64,000 bases of DNA from Sphaerisporangium flaviroseum. GTDB lineage: Bacteria; Actinomycetota; Actinomycetes; Streptosporangiales; Streptosporangiaceae. The stretch lies in contig NZ_BAAAZR010000052.1 of NCBI RefSeq assembly GCF_039537005.1, forward strand, positions 62,001 through 126,000, written 5' to 3'. A model generated the notes under the pieces. It did no database searches and had not been told where the DNA came from. It was given only the letters and a program-made list of their open reading frames with translations. This document shows, piece after piece, positions 1-7,553 of the stretch. Position 1 is the first letter of the stretch; each line of letters starts with the position of its first letter. A program made the translations under genes and the position numbers.

Positions 1-321
1 GCCACGCTAGGTTTCGACGGCACCTCGATGGTCACCCTGTGGCAGCAGAGCGAAGGACATTTCGCCACCACCCTGCCCGGGCTCCACCACTTCGCCTTCC
101 GAGTGGCGGACATGGACGCGGTGCGCCGGGCGGAGACCACGCTGCGGGAGGTCGGGGCGCAGTTCGCCTACGAGGGGATCGTGCCGCACGGCACGGGCAG
201 GCAGTCCGGCGGGCTGTTCTTCAAGGACCCTGACGGCATCCGTGTGGAGATCTTCGCGCCCACCGGCGCCGAAGAGCTGCCTGCGCCGGTAGCAGACGCT
301 CCTACCTGCGGATTCTTCTAA
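1..321 (+). CDS. VOC (glyoxalase/bleomycin-resistance fold) protein, C-terminal part
   Basis: The reading frame is open from the first base, so the start lies upstream of the window. About 106 residues are visible. They carry a typical second VOC half: a histidine-rich strand (LHHFAFRVAD), then GLFFKDPDGIRVEIFAP, in which the FxDPDG turn and the terminal Glu (a common VOC metal ligand) are seen. VOC proteins are metal-dependent dioxygenases, lyases or drug-binding proteins; the substrate cannot be told from this half. The stop TAA shares one base with the ATG of the next gene (TAATG), so the two are probably co-translated. Confidence 0.75.
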   Translation, partial: ATLGFDGTSMVTLWQQSEGHFATTLPGLHHFAFRVADMDAVRRAETTLREVGAQFAYEGIVPHGTGRQSGGLFFKDPDGIRVEIFAPTGAEELPAPVADAPTCGFF

Positions 322-1223
322 TGCGGCACCCCGGGGAGTCGCTGCTGCAACACCGGGCGGGGATCACCAGGCCGTTCGGCTCGGCGCGTACGCGACCGGA
401 GATCCCTCCCGTGGCGGCCGACTTCCTCCGGGCCCAGCGAATGCTCGTCATCGGAAGTCCCGACCGCGACGGCCGGGTCTGGGCGGGCACCCTCACCGGC
501 TCCGAAGGGTTCGCCGACCCGAGGGACGACCAGCTGATCAGCATCGGCGCGCTGCCCGGCGGGCCGTTCGCGGGGCTGTTCGAGGAGAGTCATGACATCG
601 GGATCCTCGCCATCGAGCCCGCGACCCGCCGCCGCATGCGTGTCAACGGCCGGGCGCACCGCGACGGAGGACGCCTGGTCGTGCGGACCGAGCAGGTCTA
701 TTCCAACTGCCCGAAGTACATCCAGAAACGGGAGCCCGTTCCCCTCCCCGGTGGGGACGCCGGCGAGGAGGGTGAGATCGTCAGGGGTGAGGCTCTCACC
801 TCCGTCCAGCGCGAGTGGATCCGTACGGCCGACACCTTCTTCATCGCCACCCACGCCGCCGGGCTCGGCACCGACGTCTCCCACCGGGGAGGGAATCCCG
901 GGTTCGTCCAGGTCGTGGACGAACGGCGGCTGGCATGGCCGGAGTATCCGGGCAACTTCATGTTCATGACGCTGGGAAACCTCCAGCTCAACCCCGCCTG
1001 CGGGCTGCTCTTCCTCGACTGGGAAAGTGGGCATGGGTTGCACCTCACCGGCCGGGCCGCCATCACGGGGAACGGGGTCGGCTTCGAGCTGGACGAGGTC
1101 GTCGAGGTGCCAGGAGAGGTCCCGTTGCGGTGGCGATTCATGGAGTCCTCACCGCACAATCCGCCCGTGAAGATCCCCGGGGAGCCTTCGACGGTTGGTG
1201 TGGCCCGCACCTATACCGACTAA
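321..1223 (+). CDS. Pyridoxamine 5'-phosphate oxidase-family (flavin-fold) protein
   Basis: A 300-residue protein starting at the ATG that overlaps the VOC stop by one base. It resembles PPOX-fold flavoproteins of the pyridoxamine-phosphate-oxidase family: an N-terminal half with IGSPDRDGRVWAGTLTG and a second barrel half with AGLGTDVSHRGGNPGFVQV and NFMFMTLGNLQLNPACGLLFLDWESG. This layout is usual for long PPOX-like proteins often annotated as FMN-binding or as fused to flavodoxin reductases. No ferredoxin or NAD-binding domain follows, so this is the stand-alone form. Family members reduce or oxidise small molecules with FMN or F420; the substrate is unknown. It is probably in one transcript with the VOC gene and perhaps the DUF1348 gene 51 bases downstream. 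Confidence 0.7.
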   Translation: MRHPGESLLQHRAGITRPFGSARTRPEIPPVAADFLRAQRMLVIGSPDRDGRVWAGTLTGSEGFADPRDDQLISIGALPGGPFAGLFEESHDIGILAIEPATRRRMRVNGRAHRDGGRLVVRTEQVYSNCPKYIQKREPVPLPGGDAGEEGEIVRGEALTSVQREWIRTADTFFIATHAAGLGTDVSHRGGNPGFVQVVDERRLAWPEYPGNFMFMTLGNLQLNPACGLLFLDWESGHGLHLTGRAAITGNGVGFELDEVVEVPGEVPLRWRFMESSPHNPPVKIPGEPSTVGVARTYTD

Positions 1224-1274
1224 GGACCTATGTCGGCTTAGGGATCTGTGACCGGCTCAGGGGGAGGGTTCGCG

Positions 1275-1727
1275 ATGAAACCACCGGTACCGCCGTTCAC
1301 CGCAGAGACCGCGCAGGTGAAGGTCCAAGCCGCCGAGGACACCTGGAACACCTGCGATCCACAGCGCGTGGCGCTGGCGTACACCCCGGACTCCGTCTGG
1401 CGCAATCGGTCAGAGTTCGTTACGGGCAGGGACGAGATCACGGAGTTCCTCACCCGCAAATGGAACAAGGAGCTCGACTACGCACTGCGCAAGGAGCTGT
1501 GGTCGTTCACCGACGATCGCATCGCCGTGCGGTTCCAGTACGAATGCCATGACGCGGACGGGCAGTGGTGGCGCAGCTACGGCAACGAACTGTGGGAGTT
1601 CGACGAGAACGGCCTCATGCGACGGCGCGAGGCCAGCATCAACGACCTCCCCATCGACGAAGAGGACCGCCGCATCTTCGGCCCCCGGGCTCAGGAGGAC
1701 TACGGCCGGCCGTTCCCGCTGTTCTAG
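1275..1727 (+). CDS. DUF1348 / NTF2-like small protein
   Basis: A 150-residue NTF2-fold protein of the DUF1348 group. Diagnostic stretches are TWNTCDPQRVALAYTPDSVWRNR, the Trp-rich WNKELDYALRKELW, RFQYECHD, and the tail GPRAQEDYGRPFPLF. The family has no agreed activity; NTF2-like folds bind small ligands or act as isomerases. I chose ATG 1275 because GGGGAGG lies at 1261-1267, seven bases upstream; an in-frame GTG at 1248 would add nine residues of no family likeness. It follows the PPOX gene on the same strand after a 51-base gap. Confidence 0.75.
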   Translation: MKPPVPPFTAETAQVKVQAAEDTWNTCDPQRVALAYTPDSVWRNRSEFVTGRDEITEFLTRKWNKELDYALRKELWSFTDDRIAVRFQYECHDADGQWWRSYGNELWEFDENGLMRRREASINDLPIDEEDRRIFGPRAQEDYGRPFPLF

Positions 1728-1807
1728 GCGGTCGTGCTTTCTGTACCGGCTCGGTGGTGATGCGTTGTTTCGCTGCGGGGAGTGGGGTTGGACAGGCGTC
1801 GTTCCTC

Positions 1808-1888
1808 TTCGGCGCTGCGACGGGTCACGACTCGTTCGGCGCTGTGACGGGTCACGACCCGTTTGGCGCTGTGACGGGTCACGACCCG
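1808..1888 (+). repeat. Three 27-bp tandem repeats with inner dyad
   Basis: Units begin at 1808, 1835 and 1862 with TTCGGCGCTG and contain ACGGGTC-AC-GACCCGT, an inverted repeat with 7-base arms. In unit 1 one arm is mutated. The repeats lie in the 561-base spacer 1728-2288 between the DUF1348 and methyltransferase genes, where I find no convincing gene. Substitutions are not biased to third codon positions, which argues against coding. Confidence 0.85.
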
Positions 1889-2092
1889 TTCGACAAGGGC
1901 GCCGGCGAATGCCGTACCGGATGCGAACAGCCAACAGGCGGACAGGCCAAGCGCTGAGCGGCGATCCAAACCTATTGAAGCCCCCACCCGGCAAGCATCT
2001 GACCGGGCCAGGCGTGGCCTCCCACCCAGATCGTGACATCCCTCAACCGCTACGAGAGATGGACATGCGTCGTTGTCATGCGCCAGGGCCCG

Positions 2093-2156
2093 TTCGACGC
2101 CGTGATGGGTCGTGACCCGTTCGACCAGGGCGCCGGGGATTGCTGTATCGGATGCG
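2093..2156 (+). repeat. Diverged second copy of the 1862-1925 repeat
   Basis: The stretch from TTCGACGCCGTG matches 1862-1925 over about 64 bases, including the dyad (here ATGGGTC-GT-GACCCGT at 2105-2120) and the 37-base tail GTTCGACMAGGGCGCCGG...GGATGCG. The two copies are 231 bases apart in direct orientation, so the spacer was built by an older duplication followed by local tandem growth of the dyad unit. Confidence 0.75.
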
Positions 2157-2288
2157 GTGGAGGCCGGGTGGAAGGCATCAGGCCTACGAGGGATGAACGA
2201 GTGTCACCACCGCGTGGACGGTTGCCACGTCCATGTGAGGCTACTGACCACATTGACGGCGGGATCACGAGTCGTGAATCTTGGTGTG

Positions 2289-3080
2289 ATGAAGACGAAT
2301 GCCGAACTAAGGGGCTTTTGGGAGAACCGTCTGAGTGACGACTGGACCGAGAGCGGCGTTGGGTACAAGTCTCTGGGACGGGCCTTCAACCTCTGGATGT
2401 ACCGGGTGCGAGCCGAGGCCTTCAGCAGGGAGGCAGCCACTCTGCCTCTGGACCTGGCCACGGCACGAGTCCTCGACATCGGCTCCGGCACCGGGTTCTA
2501 CGTCCGCCGCTGGCAACTGCTCGGCGTCAAGTCCGTCGTCGGCTGCGACCTCACCCACGCCGCCGTGAATCGGCTGCGCGAACGCTTCCCCCAGGTGGAC
2601 TTCCATGAACTGGACATAGCCGAGCCCGGGGACACCTTGGAACCTGGCTCATTCGACGTGGTCTCGGCCATGGACATGCTCTTCCACATCACTGACGATG
2701 TTCGCTACAAGGCGGCCCTGCGGTCGATCGGCCGAGTGCTGAGACCGGGTGGTTTCTTCGTGCTGTCGGAGAACTTCCTGCACAGGCTCGAACAGCGTGG
2801 CGACTATCAGGTCAATCACACGCTGCCCTGGATTACCACAGCCCTGGATGAGGCCGGGTTCGAGGTGGTGCGACGAGTGCCGATGCTCGTGCTGATGAAC
2901 GCCCAGGTCGATGCGAATCCTGTGTGGCGAAAGCTCTGGGGCGGCTTCCTGCGCGCCGTCACGCTGACCGAGCAGACCGGAAACATGGCCGGAGCCTTGC
3001 TGTACCCGCTCGAACGGCGCCTTGTCCGCCTGCTGCGCGAGAGCCCAACGACCGAGTTGATGATCTGCCGCCGACGCTAG
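2289..3080 (+). CDS. Class I SAM-dependent methyltransferase
   Basis: A 263-residue protein. Motif I, RVLDIGSGTGFY, is at about residues 60-71; the acidic end of strand beta-2 is VVGCDLT; motif post-II is FDVVSAMDMLFHI; motif III is RVLRPGGFFVLSENF. This is the Rossmann-fold layout of small-molecule and lipid methyltransferases. The C-terminal helices (DEAGFEVVRRVPMLVLMN) resemble those of enzymes acting on hydrophobic or sugar substrates, but the substrate cannot be named. Start ATG 2289 (or GTG 2286) gives the normal family length; the frame is open further upstream through repeat DNA, but that part has no family likeness. No strong Shine-Dalgarno sequence is visible. It stands alone, flanked by non-coding DNA on both sides. 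Confidence 0.75.
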   Translation: MKTNAELRGFWENRLSDDWTESGVGYKSLGRAFNLWMYRVRAEAFSREAATLPLDLATARVLDIGSGTGFYVRRWQLLGVKSVVGCDLTHAAVNRLRERFPQVDFHELDIAEPGDTLEPGSFDVVSAMDMLFHITDDVRYKAALRSIGRVLRPGGFFVLSENFLHRLEQRGDYQVNHTLPWITTALDEAGFEVVRRVPMLVLMNAQVDANPVWRKLWGGFLRAVTLTEQTGNMAGALLYPLERRLVRLLRESPTTELMICRRR

Positions 3081-3225
3081 TCGGGTCGCTCGGCCCGGCC
3101 TGGATCAATGGCGGACACGCTCACCACAGCAACGCTGTCACCGGCAACGCCCGTCACCCCCTGGCCGTCGATCCACCTCACCACGCGGGCGGGAAGCCCC
3201 GCTCAGCCCGATCAAACGCATGCCG

Positions 3226-3312
3226 GGTGGGCCAAATAACCGATCACCAATCACCCCACAAACCCATAAACCAAAGCCGCAGCTCACCACACCAACACCC
3301 ATCACCCAGCTA
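3226..3312 (+). terminator. C-rich, G-poor stretch; possible Rho-dependent (rut-like) terminator
   Basis: Downstream of the methyltransferase stop (3080), about 80 bases hold roughly half C and fewer than ten G, with repeated ATCACC and CCACACC, in a genome that is otherwise balanced in G and C. Such C-over-G bubbles on the RNA-like strand are the recognised feature of Rho loading sites. No intrinsic hairpin is evident. The rest of 3081-3634 shows no gene. Confidence 0.35.
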
Positions 3313-3464
3313 GCCCTCGATCGCCATGGGGGGCGGGCCGAGCGGGTGCCGCGTGACTCCAGGGCGGCTCCCCCTTCCCGAAGTTCACGGGTCCGCCGCG
3401 CCGGCAGGGTAGGTGGCGTAAGGGCGCGTGGAGAAGCGAGTCATGGCTTTTAATGCTCCGGGGG

Positions 3465-3492
3465 TTGACCTGCGAGATCAGGGGCGTACTTT
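3465..3492 (+). promoter_or_regulatory. Candidate promoter for the cox-like operon
   Basis: TTGACC at 3465-3470 and TACTTT at 3487-3492 are separated by 16 bases, upstream of the 3635 start. This gives a leader of about 135 bases. Spacing is one base short of optimal, so this is only a candidate. Confidence 0.35.
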
Positions 3493-3634
3493 CGCATTTG
3501 TCGGTTCTCACTCCATCCACTCCACTCACCGTTAGTGCGCTCGCCATCTCACCCTGCCGCAGATAACCTCCAGCGAGGTCCGCCCTGGTAAGCGCACGGC
3601 AATAGAGCAACCTGCCAGCGCGCTTGGAGGGCCA

Positions 3635-4123
3635 ATGACCCGTATCACCGTCACCGTCGACGGCGTCACGTATGAGGAAGAGGTGGAGCCACGCCTGCTC
3701 CTCGTCCATCTACTGCGCGATCGGCTGGGGAAGACGGGCACACCAATCGGCTGCGACACCAGCAACTGCGGCGCCTGCACGGTCATGCTGGACGGCAAGA
3801 GCGTGAAGAGCTGCTCGGTTCTGGCCGTCCAGGCCGACGAGACCGACGTCGTCACCGTCGAGGGCCTCTCGTCCGGCGGCGAATGGCACCCCATGCAGCG
3901 GGCCTTCCACGAAGAGCACGCGCTGCAGTGCGGATACTGCACCCCCGGCATGATCATGGCCGCCATCGACCTGCTGAAGGACGATCCCGATCCCTCCGAA
4001 GAGGCGATCCGCGAGGGACTGGAGGGCAACCTCTGCCGGTGCACCGGCTACTGCAACATCGTCCGGGCCGTACGGCGGGCCGCGCAGAGCATGAGCGGCC
4101 AGGAAGTGGTGAGCGGCCGATGA
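3635..4123 (+). CDS. (2Fe-2S) small subunit of a molybdenum hydroxylase, CoxS-like
   Basis: A 162-residue iron-sulfur subunit that passes electrons from the molybdenum centre to FAD in the xanthine dehydrogenase / CO dehydrogenase family. All eight cluster ligands are present: Cys40, Cys45, Cys48 and Cys60 (plant-ferredoxin-like cluster, GCDTSNCGAC) and Cys99, Cys102, Cys134 and Cys136 (CGYC and CRC, in the helical C-terminal domain). Length matches CoxS. TTGGAGGGCC just before the ATG is a good ribosome site. Its stop overlaps the large-subunit ATG (ATGA). The gene order is small-large-medium, not the medium-small-large order of true CO-oxidiser operons. Confidence 0.9.
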   Translation: MTRITVTVDGVTYEEEVEPRLLLVHLLRDRLGKTGTPIGCDTSNCGACTVMLDGKSVKSCSVLAVQADETDVVTVEGLSSGGEWHPMQRAFHEEHALQCGYCTPGMIMAAIDLLKDDPDPSEEAIREGLEGNLCRCTGYCNIVRAVRRAAQSMSGQEVVSGR

Positions 4124-6525
4124 CAGAGGAACTCGACGCCGGTTTCGTGGCGCGGCAGATCGCCGAGAGCGACATGCTCAGCGAGCCCGCCCCGGGCAAG
4201 CACGAGGTGGGCTCGGCACGCCGGCGTAAGGAGGACGCCCGGCTGGTGACCGGGCGTACCACATGGACCGACAACATCCAGCTCCCCGGCATGCTGTACG
4301 TGGCGTTCGTGCGCAGCCCGATGGCGCACGCCCGCATCACCCGGGTCGACACCTCCGCCGCCCTGAGCAGGCCGGGGGTCGTCGCGGCGTTCAGCGGGCG
4401 CGACCTCGCCGACGAGCAGGGCAGCCTGCCGTGCGCCTGGCCCGTCACCGAGGACATCGTCATACCCGACCATCCGCCGATGGCGGTCGACGAGGTCCGG
4501 TACGCCGGTGAGGCGGTGGCCTGCGTCGTCGCCACCGACCGGTACAAGGCGGCCGACGCGCTGGAGGCCATCGAGATCGACTACGACCCCCTGCCTGCCG
4601 TACTCGACATGACCGAGGCGCTCAAGGAAGGCGGTCCCCAGGTCCACGAGGCGGGGAACAAGGCGTTCGTCTGGAAGTTCGCGGCGGGCGACATCGACGC
4701 GGCCTTCCGGGACGCCCCCGTGGTCGTCGAGCGGACCTTCGTCCAGCAACGGCTCATCCCGTCGGCGATGGAGCCCCGCGCGGTGGTGGCGCAGACCGAC
4801 GGCGACTCCTTCACGCTGCACTCCGCGACCCAGATACCGCACATTCTGCGGATCATGCTGGCCCAGGTGACCGGGATCCCCGAGCACAAGCTGCGCGTGA
4901 TCGCGCCGGACGTGGGCGGCGGATTCGGCTCCAAGCTCCAGGTCACCGCCGAGGAGGTGCTGCTGCTCCTGCTGGCGAGGCGGCTCGGCAAGCCGGTCAA
5001 GTGGACCGAGTCGCGGTCGGAGGGCAACCTGACCGTGCACCACGGCCGTGACCAGCTTCAGCGCATCTCGCTGGCCGCCGACGCCGAGGGGCACATCAAG
5101 GGCCTGCGGGTGGACCTCCTCGCCGACATGGGCGCCTATCTGATGCTGGTCACGCCCGGCATCCCGATCCTCGGCGCGTTCATGTACAACGGCATTTACA
5201 AGATGGACGCCTACGACTTCACCTGTACGGGCGTGTTCACCACCAAGATGCCGACCGACGCCTACCGGGGCGCCGGCCGTCCGGAGGCGACGTTCGCGAT
5301 CGAGCGGGTCATGGACGAGCTGGCGAACGAGCTGTCCCTCGACCCCATCGAGGTACGGCGGCGCAACTGGATCGCCCACGAGGAGTTCCCCTACACCACG
5401 ATCGCCAACCTGACCTACGACTCGGGGAACTACGAGGCGGCGACGGACAAGGCGCTCTCGCTGTTCGGATACGACAAGCTCAGGGCGGAACAGGCCGACC
5501 GGCGCGATCGGGGCGACCCGGTCCAGCTCGGCATCGGCGTCTCCACCTTCACCGAGATGTGCGGCCTCGCGCCCAGCCGGGTGCTCGGCTCGCTCAGCTA
5601 CGGCGCGGGCGGCTGGGAGCACGCGTCCGTACGGATGCTTCCGACCGGGAAGGTGGAGGTCGTCACCGGCTCCAGCCCGCACGGGCAGGGGCACGAGACA
5701 GCCTGGAGCCAGATCGTCGCCGACGCCCTCAGCGTGCCGTTCGAGGACGTCTCCGTGGTCCACGGCGACACGGCCATCTCCCACAAGGGCATGGACACCT
5801 ACGGTTCCCGCTCTCTGGTGGTCGGTGGCATCGCCGTGCTGCAGGCCTGCGACAAGGTCAAGGAGAAGGCCAAGCACATCGCCGCGCACCTGCTGGAGGC
5901 CTCCGCCGACGACATCGAGTTCGCCGAAGGCTCGTTCAAGGTACGCGGCACCGACTCGGGCAAGACCATCCAGGAGATCGCGCTGGCGACGTTCGCCGCC
6001 CACGACCTTCCGGAGGGCGTCGAGGCGAGCCTGGACTCCGACGCGACCTACGACCCGAACAACTTCTCGTTCCCGCACGGCACCCACCTGTGCGCGGTCG
6101 AGGTCGACACCCAGACCGGCGCCACCAAGATCCGGCTGTACGTCGCGGTGGACGACGTGGGCAAGGTCGTCAACCCGATGATCGTGGAAGGCCAGGTGCA
6201 CGGAGGCCTCGCGCAGGGCATCGCGCAGGCGCTGTTCGAGGAGGCCGTCTACGACGCCGAGGGCAACCTGCTGACCACGACGATGGCGGACTACCTGCTG
6301 CCCTCGGCGGCCGACCTGCCCGACTTCGTCACCGACAGGACCGAGACCCCGGCGACGTCCAACCCGCTGGGCGTCAAGGGCGTCGGCGAGGCGGGGACGA
6401 TCGCCTCGACGCCCGCCGTGGTGAACGCGGTCGTCGACGCGCTCCGGCCGTACGGCGTCAACGACGTGGCCATGCCATGTACCCCCGAACGGGTGTGGCG
6501 AGCAGTGCAAGGAGGTGTCTCGTGA
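4120..6525 (+). CDS. Molybdopterin-binding large subunit, form II CoxL-like
   Basis: An 801-residue catalytic subunit of the xanthine-oxidase family. The active-site loop at residues 381-387 reads AYRGAGR, the signature of form II (CoxL-like) enzymes; true CO dehydrogenases (form I) have AYXCSFR with the Cys that binds copper. The enzyme is therefore not predicted to oxidise CO efficiently and more likely hydroxylates an unidentified aromatic or heterocyclic compound or aldehyde. Other cofactor motifs are GGGFGSKLQ and the C-terminal GVKGVGEAGT, whose Glu (about residue 757) is the catalytic base. Start ATG 4120 overlaps the coxS-like stop; the stop overlaps the next GTG. Length is normal. 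A minus-strand frame open across the whole gene is a codon-bias shadow. Confidence 0.92.
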   Translation: MTEELDAGFVARQIAESDMLSEPAPGKHEVGSARRRKEDARLVTGRTTWTDNIQLPGMLYVAFVRSPMAHARITRVDTSAALSRPGVVAAFSGRDLADEQGSLPCAWPVTEDIVIPDHPPMAVDEVRYAGEAVACVVATDRYKAADALEAIEIDYDPLPAVLDMTEALKEGGPQVHEAGNKAFVWKFAAGDIDAAFRDAPVVVERTFVQQRLIPSAMEPRAVVAQTDGDSFTLHSATQIPHILRIMLAQVTGIPEHKLRVIAPDVGGGFGSKLQVTAEEVLLLLLARRLGKPVKWTESRSEGNLTVHHGRDQLQRISLAADAEGHIKGLRVDLLADMGAYLMLVTPGIPILGAFMYNGIYKMDAYDFTCTGVFTTKMPTDAYRGAGRPEATFAIERVMDELANELSLDPIEVRRRNWIAHEEFPYTTIANLTYDSGNYEAATDKALSLFGYDKLRAEQADRRDRGDPVQLGIGVSTFTEMCGLAPSRVLGSLSYGAGGWEHASVRMLPTGKVEVVTGSSPHGQGHETAWSQIVADALSVPFEDVSVVHGDTAISHKGMDTYGSRSLVVGGIAVLQACDKVKEKAKHIAAHLLEASADDIEFAEGSFKVRGTDSGKTIQEIALATFAAHDLPEGVEASLDSDATYDPNNFSFPHGTHLCAVEVDTQTGATKIRLYVAVDDVGKVVNPMIVEGQVHGGLAQGIAQALFEEAVYDAEGNLLTTTMADYLLPSAADLPDFVTDRTETPATSNPLGVKGVGEAGTIASTPAVVNAVVDALRPYGVNDVAMPCTPERVWRAVQGGVS

Positions 6526-7472
6526 TCCCGGCGTCCTTCGACTACGTCCGCCCGTCATCGCTCAGCGAGGCCGTGTCGGTGCTCGCCGATGCCGGGGAGG
6601 AGGCCAAGGTGCTCTCCGGTGGGCAGTCGCTGCTGCCACTGCTCCGGCTGCGGCTCGCCTACCCGAGCGTGCTGGTCGACGTCGGCCGGCTCGACGAGCT
6701 TCACGGTATCCGTGACGAGGACGGCCACGTCCACATCGGGGCGACCACCACGCATGACGAGGTGGTCCGCTCGCCCATCGTCAACGCCGAATGCCCACTG
6801 GTGGCGCTGGCCGCGGCCACCGTCGCCGACCCGGCGGTGCGGCACCGGGGCACGTTCGGCGGCTCGCTCGCGCACGGCGATCCGGCGGGCGACCTGCCCG
6901 CCGTGGCGGTCGCGCTGGACATGGAGTTCGTGATCCACTCCCCGTCCGGCGAGCGGGTCGTCGCGGCACGGGACTTCTTCCTCGACTACCTGGAGACGGC
7001 GCTCCAGCCCGGGGACGTCCTCATCGGCATCCGCGTGCCCAAGCTGGGCGCGGGGTGGGGCTTCCACTACGAGAAGTTCCACCGCACCGCCCAGTCCTGG
7101 GCGATCGTCGGCGTCGCGGCGGCGGTGCGGGTCTCCGGGACCAACGGCGAGGGCCGCCGGATCGAGGAGGCCCGCGTCGGCCTGACCAACATGGGGCCGG
7201 TCCCCGTGCGGGCCACCCAGGCGGAGTCGGCCGCGGCCGGCACCGACCTGAACGGTTCCACCGGCACGTACGGCTCCATGGCGAACGGCTCGGGTAACGG
7301 CTCGGGGTGGCACCACGGCTCGCACGGCGGGGACCCCCTGCGGGAGGCCGCCGCCATGGCCGCCGAGGGCACCTCGCCCCCGGCCGATCTGCACGCCGCG
7401 CCCGACTACCGCAGGCACCTCGCCCAGGTGCTGACCCACCGCGCCCTGCTCACGGCCGCGGCGACGATCTAG
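6522..7472 (+). CDS. FAD-binding medium subunit, CoxM-like
   Basis: A 316-residue flavoprotein subunit. FAD-binding motifs are KVLSGGQSLLPLLRLRL near residues 27-43 and DPAVRHRGTFGGSLAHGDP near residues 102-120 (the TxGG class). It starts at GTG 6522, preceded by AAGGAGGTG and overlapping the large-subunit stop (GTGA). One oddity is a Gly/Ser/Asn/His-rich insert near residues 240-270 (GSMANGSGNGSGWHHGSHGG), in the C-terminal domain where the family is normally compact. It is probably a surface loop expanded by replication slippage. This completes a three-gene operon; maturation factors such as CoxD/E/F are not nearby. Confidence 0.9.
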   Translation: MIPASFDYVRPSSLSEAVSVLADAGEEAKVLSGGQSLLPLLRLRLAYPSVLVDVGRLDELHGIRDEDGHVHIGATTTHDEVVRSPIVNAECPLVALAAATVADPAVRHRGTFGGSLAHGDPAGDLPAVAVALDMEFVIHSPSGERVVAARDFFLDYLETALQPGDVLIGIRVPKLGAGWGFHYEKFHRTAQSWAIVGVAAAVRVSGTNGEGRRIEEARVGLTNMGPVPVRATQAESAAAGTDLNGSTGTYGSMANGSGNGSGWHHGSHGGDPLREAAAMAAEGTSPPADLHAAPDYRRHLAQVLTHRALLTAAATI

Positions 7473-7481
7473 AAACCCGCC

Positions 7482-7530
7482 GAAGGCGCCGATCCTGCCG
7501 TCTTGGGGNNNNNNNNNNNNNGGCGCCTTC
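7482..7530. terminator. Terminator-like hairpin between convergent genes, interrupted by an assembly gap
   Basis: GAAGGCGCC at 7482-7490 pairs exactly with GGCGCCTTC at 7522-7530. It sits between the convergent CoxM-like and aldo/keto reductase stops. The loop side contains 13 undetermined bases. Confidence 0.6.
7509..7521. other. Assembly gap (13 N)
   Basis: Thirteen N lie inside an inverted repeat, which suggests that strong secondary structure blocked sequencing. The true length is unknown. Confidence 0.98.
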
Positions 7531-7553
7531 ACCATGAACCTGGAAGCCCTTGA

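Noticed and set aside
1565..1957. Plus-strand frame ending in FGAVTGHDPF repeats
   Set aside because: It begins inside the DUF1348 gene. Changes between repeat copies hit all codon positions equally, so the repeats are not kept as protein.
4048..6558. Minus-strand open frame of about 836 codons across the CoxL-like gene
   Set aside because: It mirrors a gene with all family motifs on the plus strand; high GC at third positions leaves the opposite strand open. The translation is low-complexity (Arg, Gly, Val, His) with no family likeness.
3635..7472. Calling the operon a true CO dehydrogenase (coxSLM)
   Set aside because: The active-site loop is AYRGAGR (form II), not AYXCSFR; gene order also differs.
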